Shown piece after piece: positions 44,101 to 53,124 of a stretch of DNA of 64,000 nt. Position 1 is the first letter of the stretch. Every line of letters starts with the position of its first letter. The notes below the pieces were generated by a model. The model made no database searches. It was not told where the DNA came from and saw only the letters and a program-made list of their open reading frames with translations. Position numbers and translations under genes: made by a program. The DNA comes from an uncultured Bacteroidota bacterium (GTDB lineage Bacteria > Bacteroidota > Bacteroidia > Flavobacteriales > Flavobacteriaceae): the NCBI GenBank assembly GCA_902512065.1, contig CABXHU010000002.1, positions 1 to 64,000 on the forward strand, given 5' to 3'.

Positions 44101-45378
44101 ATGAAAAGGATTTTAACCATATTCTTAGCCTTATTTTCAACAATTTTATTGTCACAAAACACATATATTCAATGTGGAAAGCTAATTGACACAAAAAAAG
44201 GAAAGGTTCATGCAAATAAAACAATTATAGTTTCAAAAGATCGAATCATTGATGTTAAGAATGGTTTTGTAACTTCAACTGATTCAGGTGATACTACAAT
44301 TGATTTAACAAATGCTACAGTAATGCCTGGATTCATAGATATGCACGTGCATATTGAAAGTGAATATAACCCTCAAAAATATTTAAATGCGTTTACATTA
44401 AATGAGGCTGATCTTGCTTTTAATTCACTAGAATATGCAAAAATTACATTAATGTCTGGGTTTACAACAGTTAGAGATTTAGGTGGAAGTGGAATAAATA
44501 TATCATTAAGAAATGCAATTGAAAAAGGAAAGGTTATTGGTCCGAGAATCTTTACTGCAGGTAAAGCAATAGGCACTACTGGAGGACATGCAGATCCAAC
44601 TAATGGAAGAAAAAAATCAATGCAAGGAGATCCTGGTCCAAAGGAAGGAGTAATTAATAGTGTTGATGATGCTAAAAAGGCAGTAAGACAGCGTTATAAA
44701 GATGGAGCAGATAATATTAAAATTACTGCTACAGGAGGGGTGATGAGTATAGCAAAAAATGGACAAAACCCTCAATTTACACTTGAAGAAATTAAATCAA
44801 TATGTGATACAGCTAAGGATTATGGAATGATTATCGCAGCTCATGCTCATGGTGATGAAGGAATGCAAAGAGCAATAATTGGAGGAGTAACAACAATTGA
44901 GCATGGAACATTAATGAGCGAAAGCACTATGGAATTAATGAAGCAATATGGAACATATTATGTGCCTACAATAACTGCTGGAAAGGAAGTAGCTGAGAAA
45001 GCAAAAATAGAAGGATATTATGATGAACTTGTCGTTCCAAAAGCATTGGCTATTGGACCTAAAATTCAGTCCACATTTAAGAAGGCATATGCTAAGGGGG
45101 TAAAAATTGCTTTTGGCACAGATGCTGGTGTGTTCCCTCATGGCAGAAATGCTAAAGAATTCGGATATATGAATGAAGTTGGAATGCCTGTAATGGAATG
45201 TTTACAATCAGCAACTATTACTAATGCTAGTATTTTAGGATATGCCGATGAATTAGGCCAAATAAGTGCTGGGTTTATTGCTGACATTGTTGCAACAAAT
45301 GATAATCCAATGGATAATATTTCAACTTTGGAAAATGTAATTTTTGTAATGAAAAATGGAGTGGTATATAAGAAATAA
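44101..45378 (+). CDS. Exported metal-dependent amidohydrolase
   Basis: 425 residues with a signal peptide (ends near ILLSQ). The metal ligands of the amidohydrolase superfamily are visible: His82 and His84 (MHVHIE), the Lys in 'DNIKITATGG', His residues in 'AAHAHGDEGMQ' and 'TTIEHGTLM', and the Asp in 'FGTDAGVFPHG'. The pattern is that of imidazolonepropionase-like/Xaa-Pro (prolidase) hydrolases. Periplasmic peptide or cyclic amide hydrolysis is likely. It is transcribed alone, ending one base before the convergent lspA. Confidence 0.9.
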   Translation: MKRILTIFLALFSTILLSQNTYIQCGKLIDTKKGKVHANKTIIVSKDRIIDVKNGFVTSTDSGDTTIDLTNATVMPGFIDMHVHIESEYNPQKYLNAFTLNEADLAFNSLEYAKITLMSGFTTVRDLGGSGINISLRNAIEKGKVIGPRIFTAGKAIGTTGGHADPTNGRKKSMQGDPGPKEGVINSVDDAKKAVRQRYKDGADNIKITATGGVMSIAKNGQNPQFTLEEIKSICDTAKDYGMIIAAHAHGDEGMQRAIIGGVTTIEHGTLMSESTMELMKQYGTYYVPTITAGKEVAEKAKIEGYYDELVVPKALAIGPKIQSTFKKAYAKGVKIAFGTDAGVFPHGRNAKEFGYMNEVGMPVMECLQSATITNASILGYADELGQISAGFIADIVATNDNPMDNISTLENVIFVMKNGVVYKK

Positions 45379-45379
45379 T

Positions 45380-45862
45380 CTATTTACTTCTAAAACTCAT
45401 TAATAAGATCATTATCATTCCTGTAGTAACTGATAAGTCAGCTATATTAAAAATTCCTGTTTTAAAGACTCCTCCTAAATCAATAAAAAGAAAGTCGGTA
45501 ACAGAACCGTATAGAATTCTATCATAGATATTTCCAATTCCTCCCCCAATTATAAAGCAGAATCCAATAAGAGATATTTTATCAATTTCTTTATCTCTAT
45601 ATACATAAATCATTATCCATGTCAATACTATTATTGGGAGAACTAATAAAAATATAATTTTTATAACAGGAGAAAAATCACTTCCCATTCCTAGAAATGC
45701 TCCGCTATTTTCAACATTTGTTAATATGAAATATTCACCTATTAATTTAACCTCTGAATACTGATCTACATTATTTCGAATCAAAATTTTACTAAGTTGA
45801 TCCAAAATAATACTAATAGCAATCAGTATTGTAATCGAAGTATTTCTATTTTTTTCTATCAT
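45380..45862 (-). CDS. lspA: Lipoprotein signal peptidase (signal peptidase II)
   Basis: 160 residues with four membrane segments. Catalytic aspartates are in 'GNIYDRILYG' and 'FNIADLSV'. It cuts prolipoproteins ahead of the lipidated cysteine. It is last in a tightly packed thyA-folA-fabD-lspA block, with only 2 bases after fabD. Nothing is unusual in the protein. Confidence 0.95.
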   Translation of the reverse strand: MIEKNRNTSITILIAISIILDQLSKILIRNNVDQYSEVKLIGEYFILTNVENSGAFLGMGSDFSPVIKIIFLLVLPIIVLTWIMIYVYRDKEIDKISLIGFCFIIGGGIGNIYDRILYGSVTDFLFIDLGGVFKTGIFNIADLSVTTGMIMILLMSFRSK

Positions 45863-45864
45863 AA

Positions 45865-46746
45865 TTAACTTGATATAGAACTTGCCTCCACATCACCATT
45901 TATTTTTCTAACTAGTCCTTGTAAAACTTTTCCTGGACCAAGCTCAATAAAATTATTTCCTCCATTTTCTATCATTTTTTGAATTGATTGAGTCCATTTT
46001 ACTGGTGATGTTAGTTGAGCTATTAAGTTTTCTTTTATTTCCATTTCATCTGAGACAGCAAATGATGTGACATTTTGATAAATAGGACATGAGGGTTTAT
46101 TAAATGTAGTATTATTAATTGCATTCTCAAGTTCTTGTTTTGCTTCTTCCATTAAAGGTGAATGAAAAGCTCCACCAACTGGCAAGACAAGTGCTCTTCT
46201 AGCACCTTTTTCTTTTAATTTTTCACATGCTATATTAATAGCATTTATCTCTCCTGAAATTACTAATTGACCAGGACAATTATAATTTGCAGCCACAACT
46301 ATTCCCTCAATTTCTTTACATACCCTTTCAACAATCGTGTCTTCTAATGCAAGTACAGCAGCCATGGTCCCAGGATTATTATCGCATGCTTTTTGCATAG
46401 CTTGAGCTCTTGCTGAAACCAACTTTAATCCATCTTCAAAACTAAGCGTGTTATTTGCAACTAATGCAGAAAATTCTCCTAGAGAATGCCCAGCAACCAT
46501 ATCTGGGTTAAAGCTATTGCCTAAAGTTTTAGCTAAAATTACTGAATGTAAAAAAATAGCAGGTTGAGTCACTTTAGTTTGTTTTAAATCTTCTGCGGAA
46601 CCACTAAACATTATGTTAGTAATCTCAAATCCTAATATGTCATTGGCTATTTTAAAAAGATTTTTTGCCAAAGCAGAATCATTATATAAATCTACCCCCA
46701 TTCCAGAATATTGTGCACCTTGCCCAGGAAATATATATGCTCTCAT
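45865..46746 (-). CDS. fabD: Malonyl-CoA:ACP transacylase
   Basis: 293 residues. The N-terminal 'YIFPGQGAQYSGMG', the catalytic Ser88 in 'VAGHSLGEFSA', and the His in 'GGAFHSPLME' form the transferase site. It loads malonyl groups onto acyl carrier protein to begin fatty-acid synthesis. It lies between folA and lspA with 20 and 2 bases, respectively. The length is usual. Confidence 0.95.
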   Translation of the reverse strand: MRAYIFPGQGAQYSGMGVDLYNDSALAKNLFKIANDILGFEITNIMFSGSAEDLKQTKVTQPAIFLHSVILAKTLGNSFNPDMVAGHSLGEFSALVANNTLSFEDGLKLVSARAQAMQKACDNNPGTMAAVLALEDTIVERVCKEIEGIVVAANYNCPGQLVISGEINAINIACEKLKEKGARRALVLPVGGAFHSPLMEEAKQELENAINNTTFNKPSCPIYQNVTSFAVSDEMEIKENLIAQLTSPVKWTQSIQKMIENGGNNFIELGPGKVLQGLVRKINGDVEASSISS

Positions 46747-46766
46747 ATTATTAAATATAGTTTAAA

Positions 46767-47270
46767 TTATTTTTTTTCATATGTTTCGTAAGTAAATGAG
46801 TGTGCATGCTTCTCATCAATTTCATGAAATATTTTAGAAACAAGATCCCAATCATTTAAATTAAATTCTGGAAAAAAAGCATCACCATCAAAATTATTAT
46901 GAACTCTTGTAAGCTCTATTTTATCTACAAGATTAATGCCAAGTTTATAAATTTGACCTCCACCAATTATATATGGATTTGGATCATTTTTGCATATTTC
47001 TATTGCATCTGAAATATTATTTACAACAATAACTTCGTCAGGAACTTCTAAATTTTTTTTATTAGAAATTACTATATGCGTTCTGTTTGGAAGAAGTCTA
47101 GGGAATGTATCATATGTTTTTCTCCCCATAATTATGTGGTGTCCTGATGTAAGTCTTTTGAATCTTTGCAGATCATCTGGAAGATCCCAAATAAGTTTAT
47201 TATTTTTTCCAATTGCATTATTCTCAGAAGCAGCAACAATTATAGTCAAACAATTTTTTTTAGATTCCAT
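46767..47270 (-). CDS. folA: Dihydrofolate reductase
   Basis: 167 residues. Typical segments are 'IIVAASENNAIGKNNKLIWDLPDDLQ' (split by the active-site Asp/Glu region), 'GHHIIMGRKTYDTFP' and 'IIGGGQIYKLGI'. It regenerates tetrahydrofolate after thymidylate synthesis. It follows thyA by 8 bases, the classic pairing that matches supply of methylene-tetrahydrofolate to its consumption. Confidence 0.95.
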   Translation of the reverse strand: MESKKNCLTIIVAASENNAIGKNNKLIWDLPDDLQRFKRLTSGHHIIMGRKTYDTFPRLLPNRTHIVISNKKNLEVPDEVIVVNNISDAIEICKNDPNPYIIGGGQIYKLGINLVDKIELTRVHNNFDGDAFFPEFNLNDWDLVSKIFHEIDEKHAHSFTYETYEKK

Positions 47271-47278
47271 AATATTAT

Positions 47279-48103
47279 TTAGATAGCTACATCTCCTTTT
47301 ATATGAGGATCTGGATTATAATTGATTAAGTTAAAATCTTCAAAATTGAAATTAAAAATATCCTTAATATCTGGATTAATCTCTATAATTGGTAATTGTT
47401 TTGGTTCTCTAGTCAATTGTAATTTTACTTGATCAAAGTGATTGCTATAAATATGTGCGTCTCCAAAAGTATGAATAAAATCTCCAGGCTTATATCCACA
47501 TACTTGCGCAATCATTAAAGTAAAAAGCGAGTATGAAGCAATATTGAATGGAACACCCAAAAAAATATCCGCACTTCTTTGATATAGTTGACATGACAAC
47601 TTCCCATCATTTACATAGAACTGAAAAAAAGCGTGGCAAGGCGGTAGTGCTGCTTTTCCCTGAGACACATTCTCTTTAAATGAAATTGATGTGTCAGGTA
47701 AAACAGATGGATTCCAAGCTGAAACAAGCATTCTTCTACTATTAGGATTTTTCTTTAAATTGTCAATTAATTCTGTTATTTGGTCAATATTATCCCCATT
47801 CCAATTTCTCCATTGAAATCCATAAACTGGGCCTAAGTCACCATTTTCATCAGCCCATTCATTCCAAATTCTTACTCCATTTTCATTGAGATATTTAATA
47901 TTAGTGTCTCCTTTAAGAAACCATAATAATTCATAAATAATAGATTTTAGATGAAGTTTTTTTGTTGTAAGCATTGGGAATCCTTCACTTAAATCAAATC
48001 TCATCTGATAACCAAAAACACTTTTTGTTCCAGTACCTGTTCGGTCCTGTTTAAAATCTCCTTTTTCCAGAACATGTTTTACAAGATTTAAGTATTGTTT
48101 CAT
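47279..48103 (-). CDS. thyA: Thymidylate synthase
   Basis: 274 residues. The catalytic Cys156 is in '[12 protein letters not shown]'; '[16 protein letters not shown]' and '[14 protein letters not shown]'-like motifs (here [13 protein letters not shown]) are intact. It converts dUMP to dTMP. A short insertion before the catalytic loop, common in Flavobacteriia, is present ('[15 protein letters not shown]'). First gene of the thyA-folA-fabD-lspA block. Confidence 0.96.
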   Translation of the reverse strand: MKQYLNLVKHVLEKGDFKQDRTGTGTKSVFGYQMRFDLSEGFPMLTTKKLHLKSIIYELLWFLKGDTNIKYLNENGVRIWNEWADENGDLGPVYGFQWRNWNGDNIDQITELIDNLKKNPNSRRMLVSAWNPSVLPDTSISFKENVSQGKAALPPCHAFFQFYVNDGKLSCQLYQRSADIFLGVPFNIASYSLFTLMIAQVCGYKPGDFIHTFGDAHIYSNHFDQVKLQLTREPKQLPIIEINPDIKDIFNFNFEDFNLINYNPDPHIKGDVAI

Positions 48104-48181
48104 ATGAAAATATTACGCCCTGATAAAAATAAAAATTGATATATAAGTGTAGTAATAAATATTTTAAAAGTTATTAACTTT

Positions 48182-49594
48182 TTACCCAATTATCATACCT
48201 GCAATAGTTGCTGATAATAGAGATGCAAGTGTGCCTCCAATTAATGCTTTGAATCCGAATTTAGACAAGTTTTTTCTTTGCCCTGGAGCCAGTGATCCAA
48301 TACCTCCAATTTGTATTCCAATTGAAGCAAAATTAGCAAATCCACAAAGCATGTATGTAGCTATAATTATTGATTTTTGATAGTTTAAATGAACAAGACT
48401 AGAAGCTTCTTTTAAATCAGCTAATTGAATATATCCAATAAATTCACTCGCTACTATTTTTATTCCTAGCAATTGCCCCATTAAAGTTACATCTTCCTTT
48501 GCAACACCAATAATCCACATAAGCGGAGCAAGTAAATATCCTAAAATAAGTTCAATAGACAGGGCTTCATAAACAGTGTTATTATTGATCCAATCATTTA
48601 TTTGAATAAGATTTCCAAATGTCTCCAGCATATAATTACCCATTGCAATGAAAGCTATAAATACTAGAAGCATTGCGCCAATATTTGCTGCTAATTTCAA
48701 TCCTTCAGTAGTTCCATTAGATATAGCATCAAGGAAATTAGCACCAATTTTTTCTTGAGATATATTAACATTGGTGTCAATTTTTTCTGTTTCAGGATAG
48801 AGTATTTTTGATATTACTATTGCCCCAGGCGCTGCCATAACAGATGCTGTTAAAAGATGTTTGGCATAAAATATTTTTAATTCAGGATCTGCACCTCCTA
48901 AAAATCCAATATATGCTGCTAATACACCACCAGCTACTGTAGCCATCCCTCCAATCATGACTAATAGAATTTCTGACTTAGTCATCTTTTCTAGATATGC
49001 TTTAATCATTAGAGGAGATTCTGTTTGACCTAGAAATATATTACCTGCGACACTCAGGCTCTCAGGTCCAGAAACACCTAATACTCTTGATAGAATTAAA
49101 GCCATAAGTTTAACAACTTTTTGAATTATCCCAAAATAAAACAAAACTGATGTTAAAGCTGCAAAGAATATAACCGTGGGTAGAATTGCAAAAATAAATA
49201 CACCGCCAAAATTATCCATACTAACTAAATCTCCAAACAGAAATTTAGTTCCCTCCATTGTAAACTCTAATATTTTTACAAAGATTTTACCAGCAAATTT
49301 AAATATGGATTGCACCCAGCCAATTTTTAATACACCAATAGCAAGAATTAATTGTATTAGTAAGCCAAATGATGCTGTTTTCCAGTTTATTGCTTTTTTG
49401 TTATTGCTTAAAAGAAAGGAAATAAAAATTAAAAAAACCATTCCAATAATCCCTCTAGTAAGAGTATTAATTGTGAAACCAGAGCTTTGAATTATTTCAT
49501 TAGTATCAATGTTTTGTGAAGAAGCAGTTGTAGAAAATAAAATTGCTACAATTATTAATGCTATAGACTTAAATTTATCTATTAGATATTTCAT
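48182..49594 (-). CDS. Concentrative nucleoside transporter (NupC/CNT family)
   Basis: 470 residues with about ten membrane segments. CNT motifs 'GNIFLGQTESPLMIKAYL' and 'GFANFASIGIQIGGIG' are clear. It takes up nucleosides with a proton or sodium ion. It carries an N-terminal signal-like extension of about 30 residues ending in 'TASSQN', common in Bacteroidota CNTs. Its start overlaps the upstream bifunctional nuclease gene by 20 bases. Nucleosides imported by it could be used by the two deoxynucleoside kinases encoded in this window. Confidence 0.93.
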   Translation of the reverse strand: MKYLIDKFKSIALIIVAILFSTTASSQNIDTNEIIQSSGFTINTLTRGIIGMVFLIFISFLLSNNKKAINWKTASFGLLIQLILAIGVLKIGWVQSIFKFAGKIFVKILEFTMEGTKFLFGDLVSMDNFGGVFIFAILPTVIFFAALTSVLFYFGIIQKVVKLMALILSRVLGVSGPESLSVAGNIFLGQTESPLMIKAYLEKMTKSEILLVMIGGMATVAGGVLAAYIGFLGGADPELKIFYAKHLLTASVMAAPGAIVISKILYPETEKIDTNVNISQEKIGANFLDAISNGTTEGLKLAANIGAMLLVFIAFIAMGNYMLETFGNLIQINDWINNNTVYEALSIELILGYLLAPLMWIIGVAKEDVTLMGQLLGIKIVASEFIGYIQLADLKEASSLVHLNYQKSIIIATYMLCGFANFASIGIQIGGIGSLAPGQRKNLSKFGFKALIGGTLASLLSATIAGMIIG

Positions 49595-50174
49595 CTCTTA
49601 TTTTTGCAGCTTTTTCATAATTCTCATTTTGAACAGCTATTTTCAGTAATTTTTGAAGCTCATCTATAGTTTTATCCTTAAAATCATCAGAATTTGCTAA
49701 TGTTGTTTCTTCAGAGAATAGTTCTTTAAATAATAGTTTTTCTTCATCATCATATTCTTCAATTTCAATTATGATCCCAGCCTTTTCGAGTATATTTTCA
49801 TAAGTAAAAATTGGAGCATCAAATCTACTTGCTAAAGCTATTGCATCACTAGTTCTTGAGTCAATTATTTCTTCAACTCCATCTCTATCACAAATGATAC
49901 TCGAATAAAAAACTCCATCAACTAGCTTATGAATTATTACTCTTTTGATAATTATATCAAACCTTTCACAAAAACTTTTAAATAAATCATGAGTTAATGG
50001 TCTTGGAGGTTTGATGTCTTTTTCAATTGCAATAGCAATAGATTGTGCTTCATATGTCCCAATAACAATTGGAAGTTTTCTTTCACCTTCAAGTTCACTA
50101 AGAATTAGAGCATAAGCTCCATTTTGAGTTTGACTATATGAAATGCCGTTAATTAAAAGTCTAATTAAATCCAT
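49575..50174 (-). CDS. Bifunctional nuclease family protein (DUF151) with UVR motif
   Basis: 199 residues. The DUF151/BFN domain (about 1-135) includes 'LPIVIGTYEAQSIAIAIE' and 'RTSDAIALASRFDAPIF'. A C-terminal UvrB/C-like motif (about 165-198, 'LLKIAVQNENYEKAAKIRDEI') follows. Members have been reported to act on DNA and RNA, but their role in bacteria is poorly defined. It lies in the etfB-etfA-bfn-nupC order usual for Flavobacteriia and overlaps the transporter gene by 20 bases. Confidence 0.92.
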   Translation of the reverse strand: MDLIRLLINGISYSQTQNGAYALILSELEGERKLPIVIGTYEAQSIAIAIEKDIKPPRPLTHDLFKSFCERFDIIIKRVIIHKLVDGVFYSSIICDRDGVEEIIDSRTSDAIALASRFDAPIFTYENILEKAGIIIEIEEYDDEEKLLFKELFSEETTLANSDDFKDKTIDELQKLLKIAVQNENYEKAAKIRDEISNR

Positions 50175-50232
50175 TTAATGATCTACTAGGATTATTAACA
50201 AATGTAATATTTTTAATCAAATAGAAAAATGC

Positions 50233-51195
50233 TTAAGCATTTTGTGACTTGAAAGTTTTCAATCCTTCGATTAATTTTGGGACAACTTCAAAGGCATCGC
50301 CTACTATTCCATAGTCAGCAGATTTGAAAAAAGGAGCTTCTGGATCAGTATTTATTACTACTTTAACTTTTGAAGAGTTTATGCCAGCTAAATGTTGAAT
50401 TGCTCCGGAGATACCTATAGCAATATATAAATTAGATGAAACTAATTTTCCAGTTTGTCCGACATGTTCGCTATGAGGGCGCCATCCTAAATCTGATACT
50501 GGTTTTGAGCATGCAGTTGCTGCTCCTAAAATATCAGCTAGCTCCTCAATCATTCCCCAGTTTTCAGGACCTTTGAGCCCTCTACCACCTGAAACTACTA
50601 TTTCAGCATCAGCAATAGTTACTTTATTGGTTGCCTTTTCTGTGGATTTAACACTAGTATCTGAACTGACTATACTGACTTCAAAATTTTCAATTTGAGC
50701 AGTTGTTTTATTTTCAATAATTCCATGTGAATTTTTAGAAATAGCTAAAAGACTATTTTTAGAATTTACTTTTGCATATTCAAATGCTTTATTGGTAAAT
50801 GAATTTCTTTTAACTGTAATAGGATTAAATTCTTTAGGTACATCAACAACATTAGTAATATATCCAGCATTTATTTTTACTGACAAAATTGATCCAAGAT
50901 ATTTAGTATTTGAGCTTGAACTTATTATAACAATACTTGAATCTTCTTTTTCGCATGCTTGTTTGATTACATCAGCATATAAAAAAGCATTAAAATCTTT
51001 TAAATTATCACTCGATACATTTAATACCTTGCTAACTCCATAATCTCCTAGTTCATTTGGATTATCTACATTAATTGATATAGCAGTTACTGAGGTGTTT
51101 AATTTATCAGCAGCTACTTTAGCATAAGAAGCAATTTCAAATGAATCCTTCTTGTATTTTCCGTTTTCTGATTCTGCATATATTAATATTGCCAT
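50233..51195 (-). CDS. etfA: Electron transfer flavoprotein alpha subunit
   Basis: 320 residues. The C-terminal FAD-binding domain has 'VSGGRGLKGPENWGMIEELA', 'SDLGWRPHSEHVGQTGK' and 'YIAIGISGAIQHLAG'. It pairs with EtfB to carry electrons from acyl-CoA dehydrogenases to the quinone pool. It lies 2 bases after etfB, so the subunits are made in step. Confidence 0.95.
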   Translation of the reverse strand: MAILIYAESENGKYKKDSFEIASYAKVAADKLNTSVTAISINVDNPNELGDYGVSKVLNVSSDNLKDFNAFLYADVIKQACEKEDSSIVIISSSSNTKYLGSILSVKINAGYITNVVDVPKEFNPITVKRNSFTNKAFEYAKVNSKNSLLAISKNSHGIIENKTTAQIENFEVSIVSSDTSVKSTEKATNKVTIADAEIVVSGGRGLKGPENWGMIEELADILGAATACSKPVSDLGWRPHSEHVGQTGKLVSSNLYIAIGISGAIQHLAGINSSKVKVVINTDPEAPFFKSADYGIVGDAFEVVPKLIEGLKTFKSQNA

Positions 51196-51197
51196 TG

Positions 51198-51944
51198 TTA
51201 TATTGCTTTAGCTTCGTTATGAAGAAGATTTATTAATTCATCAACATCTTCTGATGAAACTAATGTTACTTCCGCTTTTGGTTGAGGTTTTTCAAAATTT
51301 ACTGAACTTGTGGAATCGTCTAAATCAATTGGATCTACTACTTGAAGTTCTTTTCTTCTAGCCATCATAATTCCTCTCATGTTAGGAATTCGTAAATCAC
51401 TTTCTTCTACAATACCCTTTTGGCCAGCAATTACAAGTGGTAGTTTTGATTCAACAATCTCTTTACCACCTTCAATTTCTCGACTTGCTGTTACACTGCC
51501 ATTATTAATTTCTATACTAATACATTTATCAACAAAATTATAGTCTGTTAGTGCTGCAATCATTCCCGGAACCATACCGCCATTATAGTCTATAGATTCA
51601 CGTCCTCCAATAACTAAATCATAGTTTTCAGATTTAACTAGACTCGCAACTTGTTTGGCTACATTAAGGCCGTTTTTTGGCTCCATGTTTATTCTAATTG
51701 CTTTATCTGCACCAATTGCAAGTGCTTTTCTTAAAGTTGGCTCCGTATCAGAAAGACCAACATTAATTACATCAACAGATGCTCCTTGTTTTTCTTTAAG
51801 CCACATTGCTCTTGTTAATCCAAACTCATCATTTGGATTAATTACAAATTGCACACCATTTTTGTCAAATTTTGAATTATTTTCCGTGAAATTTATTTTT
51901 GATGTGGTATCTGGAACATGACTTATACATACTAATATTTTCAT
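51198..51944 (-). CDS. etfB: Electron transfer flavoprotein beta subunit
   Basis: 248 residues from the ATG at 51944; the frame stays open further upstream to 52013, but the MKILVCISHVPDT start is the conserved one. The AMP-binding and signature motif region 'VEESDLRIPNMRGIMMARRKEL' is present. It forms the ETF dimer with EtfA. It is divergent from the pyruvate dehydrogenase E1 beta gene; a minus-strand TATTTTTG at 51979-51972 could be its -7 element. Confidence 0.95.
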   Translation of the reverse strand: MKILVCISHVPDTTSKINFTENNSKFDKNGVQFVINPNDEFGLTRAMWLKEKQGASVDVINVGLSDTEPTLRKALAIGADKAIRINMEPKNGLNVAKQVASLVKSENYDLVIGGRESIDYNGGMVPGMIAALTDYNFVDKCISIEINNGSVTASREIEGGKEIVESKLPLVIAGQKGIVEESDLRIPNMRGIMMARRKELQVVDPIDLDDSTSSVNFEKPQPKAEVTLVSSEDVDELINLLHNEAKAI

Positions 51945-52053
51945 TATATTTAAAGGGTAAAATTTGGTACACAAAAATACATAATTTAACTTATAATTAT
52001 TATTATCAAACAAATATTTTTTACTATAGTATTTAATTCATATTTAAGTTTAT

Positions 52054-52061
52054 TATTTTTG
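52054..52061 (+). promoter_or_regulatory. Promoter -7 element (TATTTTTG) of the pyruvate dehydrogenase E1 beta gene
   Basis: A perfect TAnnTTTG lies 16 bases before the ATG at 52078. The -33 region has only a weak TTTA. The same 133-base gap has a TATTTTTG on the opposite strand at 51972-51979 for etfB. Confidence 0.5.
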
Positions 52062-52077
52062 CTGAAAATTTGATTTA

Positions 52078-53055
52078 ATGAGATCAATTCAATTTAGAGA
52101 AGCCGTGTGTGAGGCAATGAGTGAAGAAATGAGAAGAGACGAGAGTATCTACTTAATGGGAGAGGAAGTTGCTGAATACAATGGAGCATATAAGGCATCC
52201 AAAGGAATGCTTGAAGAGTTTGGAGATAAGCGTGTAATTGACACCCCTATTTCAGAATTGGGATTTGCAGGAGTTGCTATTGGATCAACTATGACAGGTA
52301 ATCGTCCAATAGTTGAGTATATGACTTTTAATTTTTCACTTGTTGGTATTGATCAGATTATAAATAATGCAGCTAAAATTAGACAGATGTCAGGTGGGCA
52401 ATTAAATTGCCCAATAGTTTTTAGAGGACCAACTGCATCTGCTGGTCAATTGGCAGCGACGCACTCTCAAGCTTTTGAGAGTTGGTATGCAAATACTCCT
52501 GGATTAAAAGTAATTGTACCATCAAATCCTTATGATGCAAAAGGACTATTAAAATCTGCAATTAGAGATGATGACCCTGTGATTTTTATGGAAAGTGAAC
52601 AAATGTATGGTGATAAGGGAGAGGTGCCAGAAGGAGAATATACCCTGCCTATAGGAGTGGCAGATATTAAAAGAGAAGGAAAAGATGTTACTATAGTCTC
52701 ATTCGGCAAAATTATTAAGGAAGCTTATAAAGCTGCTGATGAATTAGCTAAGGAAAATATTTCTTGTGAAATTATTGATCTAAGAACTGTAAGACCAATG
52801 GATCATAAAACTATAATTGAATCAGTTAAAAAGACCAATAGACTTGTTATTCTTGAAGAAGCATGGCCTTTTGGCAATGTATCAACTGAAATTACATATC
52901 AGGTTCAATCACAGGCTTTTGATTATTTAGACGCACCTATAGAAAAAATTAATACAGCTGATACGCCAGCCCCATACTCTCCAGTATTGCTAAAAGAATG
53001 GCTTCCAAATAGTAAAGATGTGGTAAAAGCAGTACACAAGGTGTTATACAAATAA
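52078..53055 (+). CDS. Pyruvate dehydrogenase E1 component, beta subunit
   Basis: 325 residues. The transketolase pyrimidine-binding domain includes 'GEEVAEYNGAYKASKGM' and 'DTPISELGFAGVAIG', and the C-terminal domain 'EEAWPFGNVSTEI'. It makes up the heterotetrameric E1 that oxidises pyruvate to acetyl-CoA with E2 and E3. The alpha subunit gene is not in the window, which is normal for Flavobacteriia, where it pairs with E2 elsewhere. Confidence 0.94.
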   Translation: MRSIQFREAVCEAMSEEMRRDESIYLMGEEVAEYNGAYKASKGMLEEFGDKRVIDTPISELGFAGVAIGSTMTGNRPIVEYMTFNFSLVGIDQIINNAAKIRQMSGGQLNCPIVFRGPTASAGQLAATHSQAFESWYANTPGLKVIVPSNPYDAKGLLKSAIRDDDPVIFMESEQMYGDKGEVPEGEYTLPIGVADIKREGKDVTIVSFGKIIKEAYKAADELAKENISCEIIDLRTVRPMDHKTIIESVKKTNRLVILEEAWPFGNVSTEITYQVQSQAFDYLDAPIEKINTADTPAPYSPVLLKEWLPNSKDVVKAVHKVLYK

Positions 53056-53090
53056 AATATCTGAGTGTTTTTTAATTACAGCTATTTCAT

Positions 53091-53098
53091 TATTTTTG
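53091..53098 (+). promoter_or_regulatory. Promoter -7 element (TATTTTTG) of the membrane pyrophosphatase gene
   Basis: A perfect TAnnTTTG with the predicted start about 20 bases before the ATG at 53125. No strong -33 TTTG is visible. Confidence 0.5.
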
Positions 53099-53124
53099 CC
53101 AACTAAATAAAAAAATATACAATT

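Noticed and set aside
51945-52013. Upstream extension of etfB
   Set aside because: The extra 23 codons cover the likely promoter and are not like EtfB; the conserved MKILVC start is at 51944.
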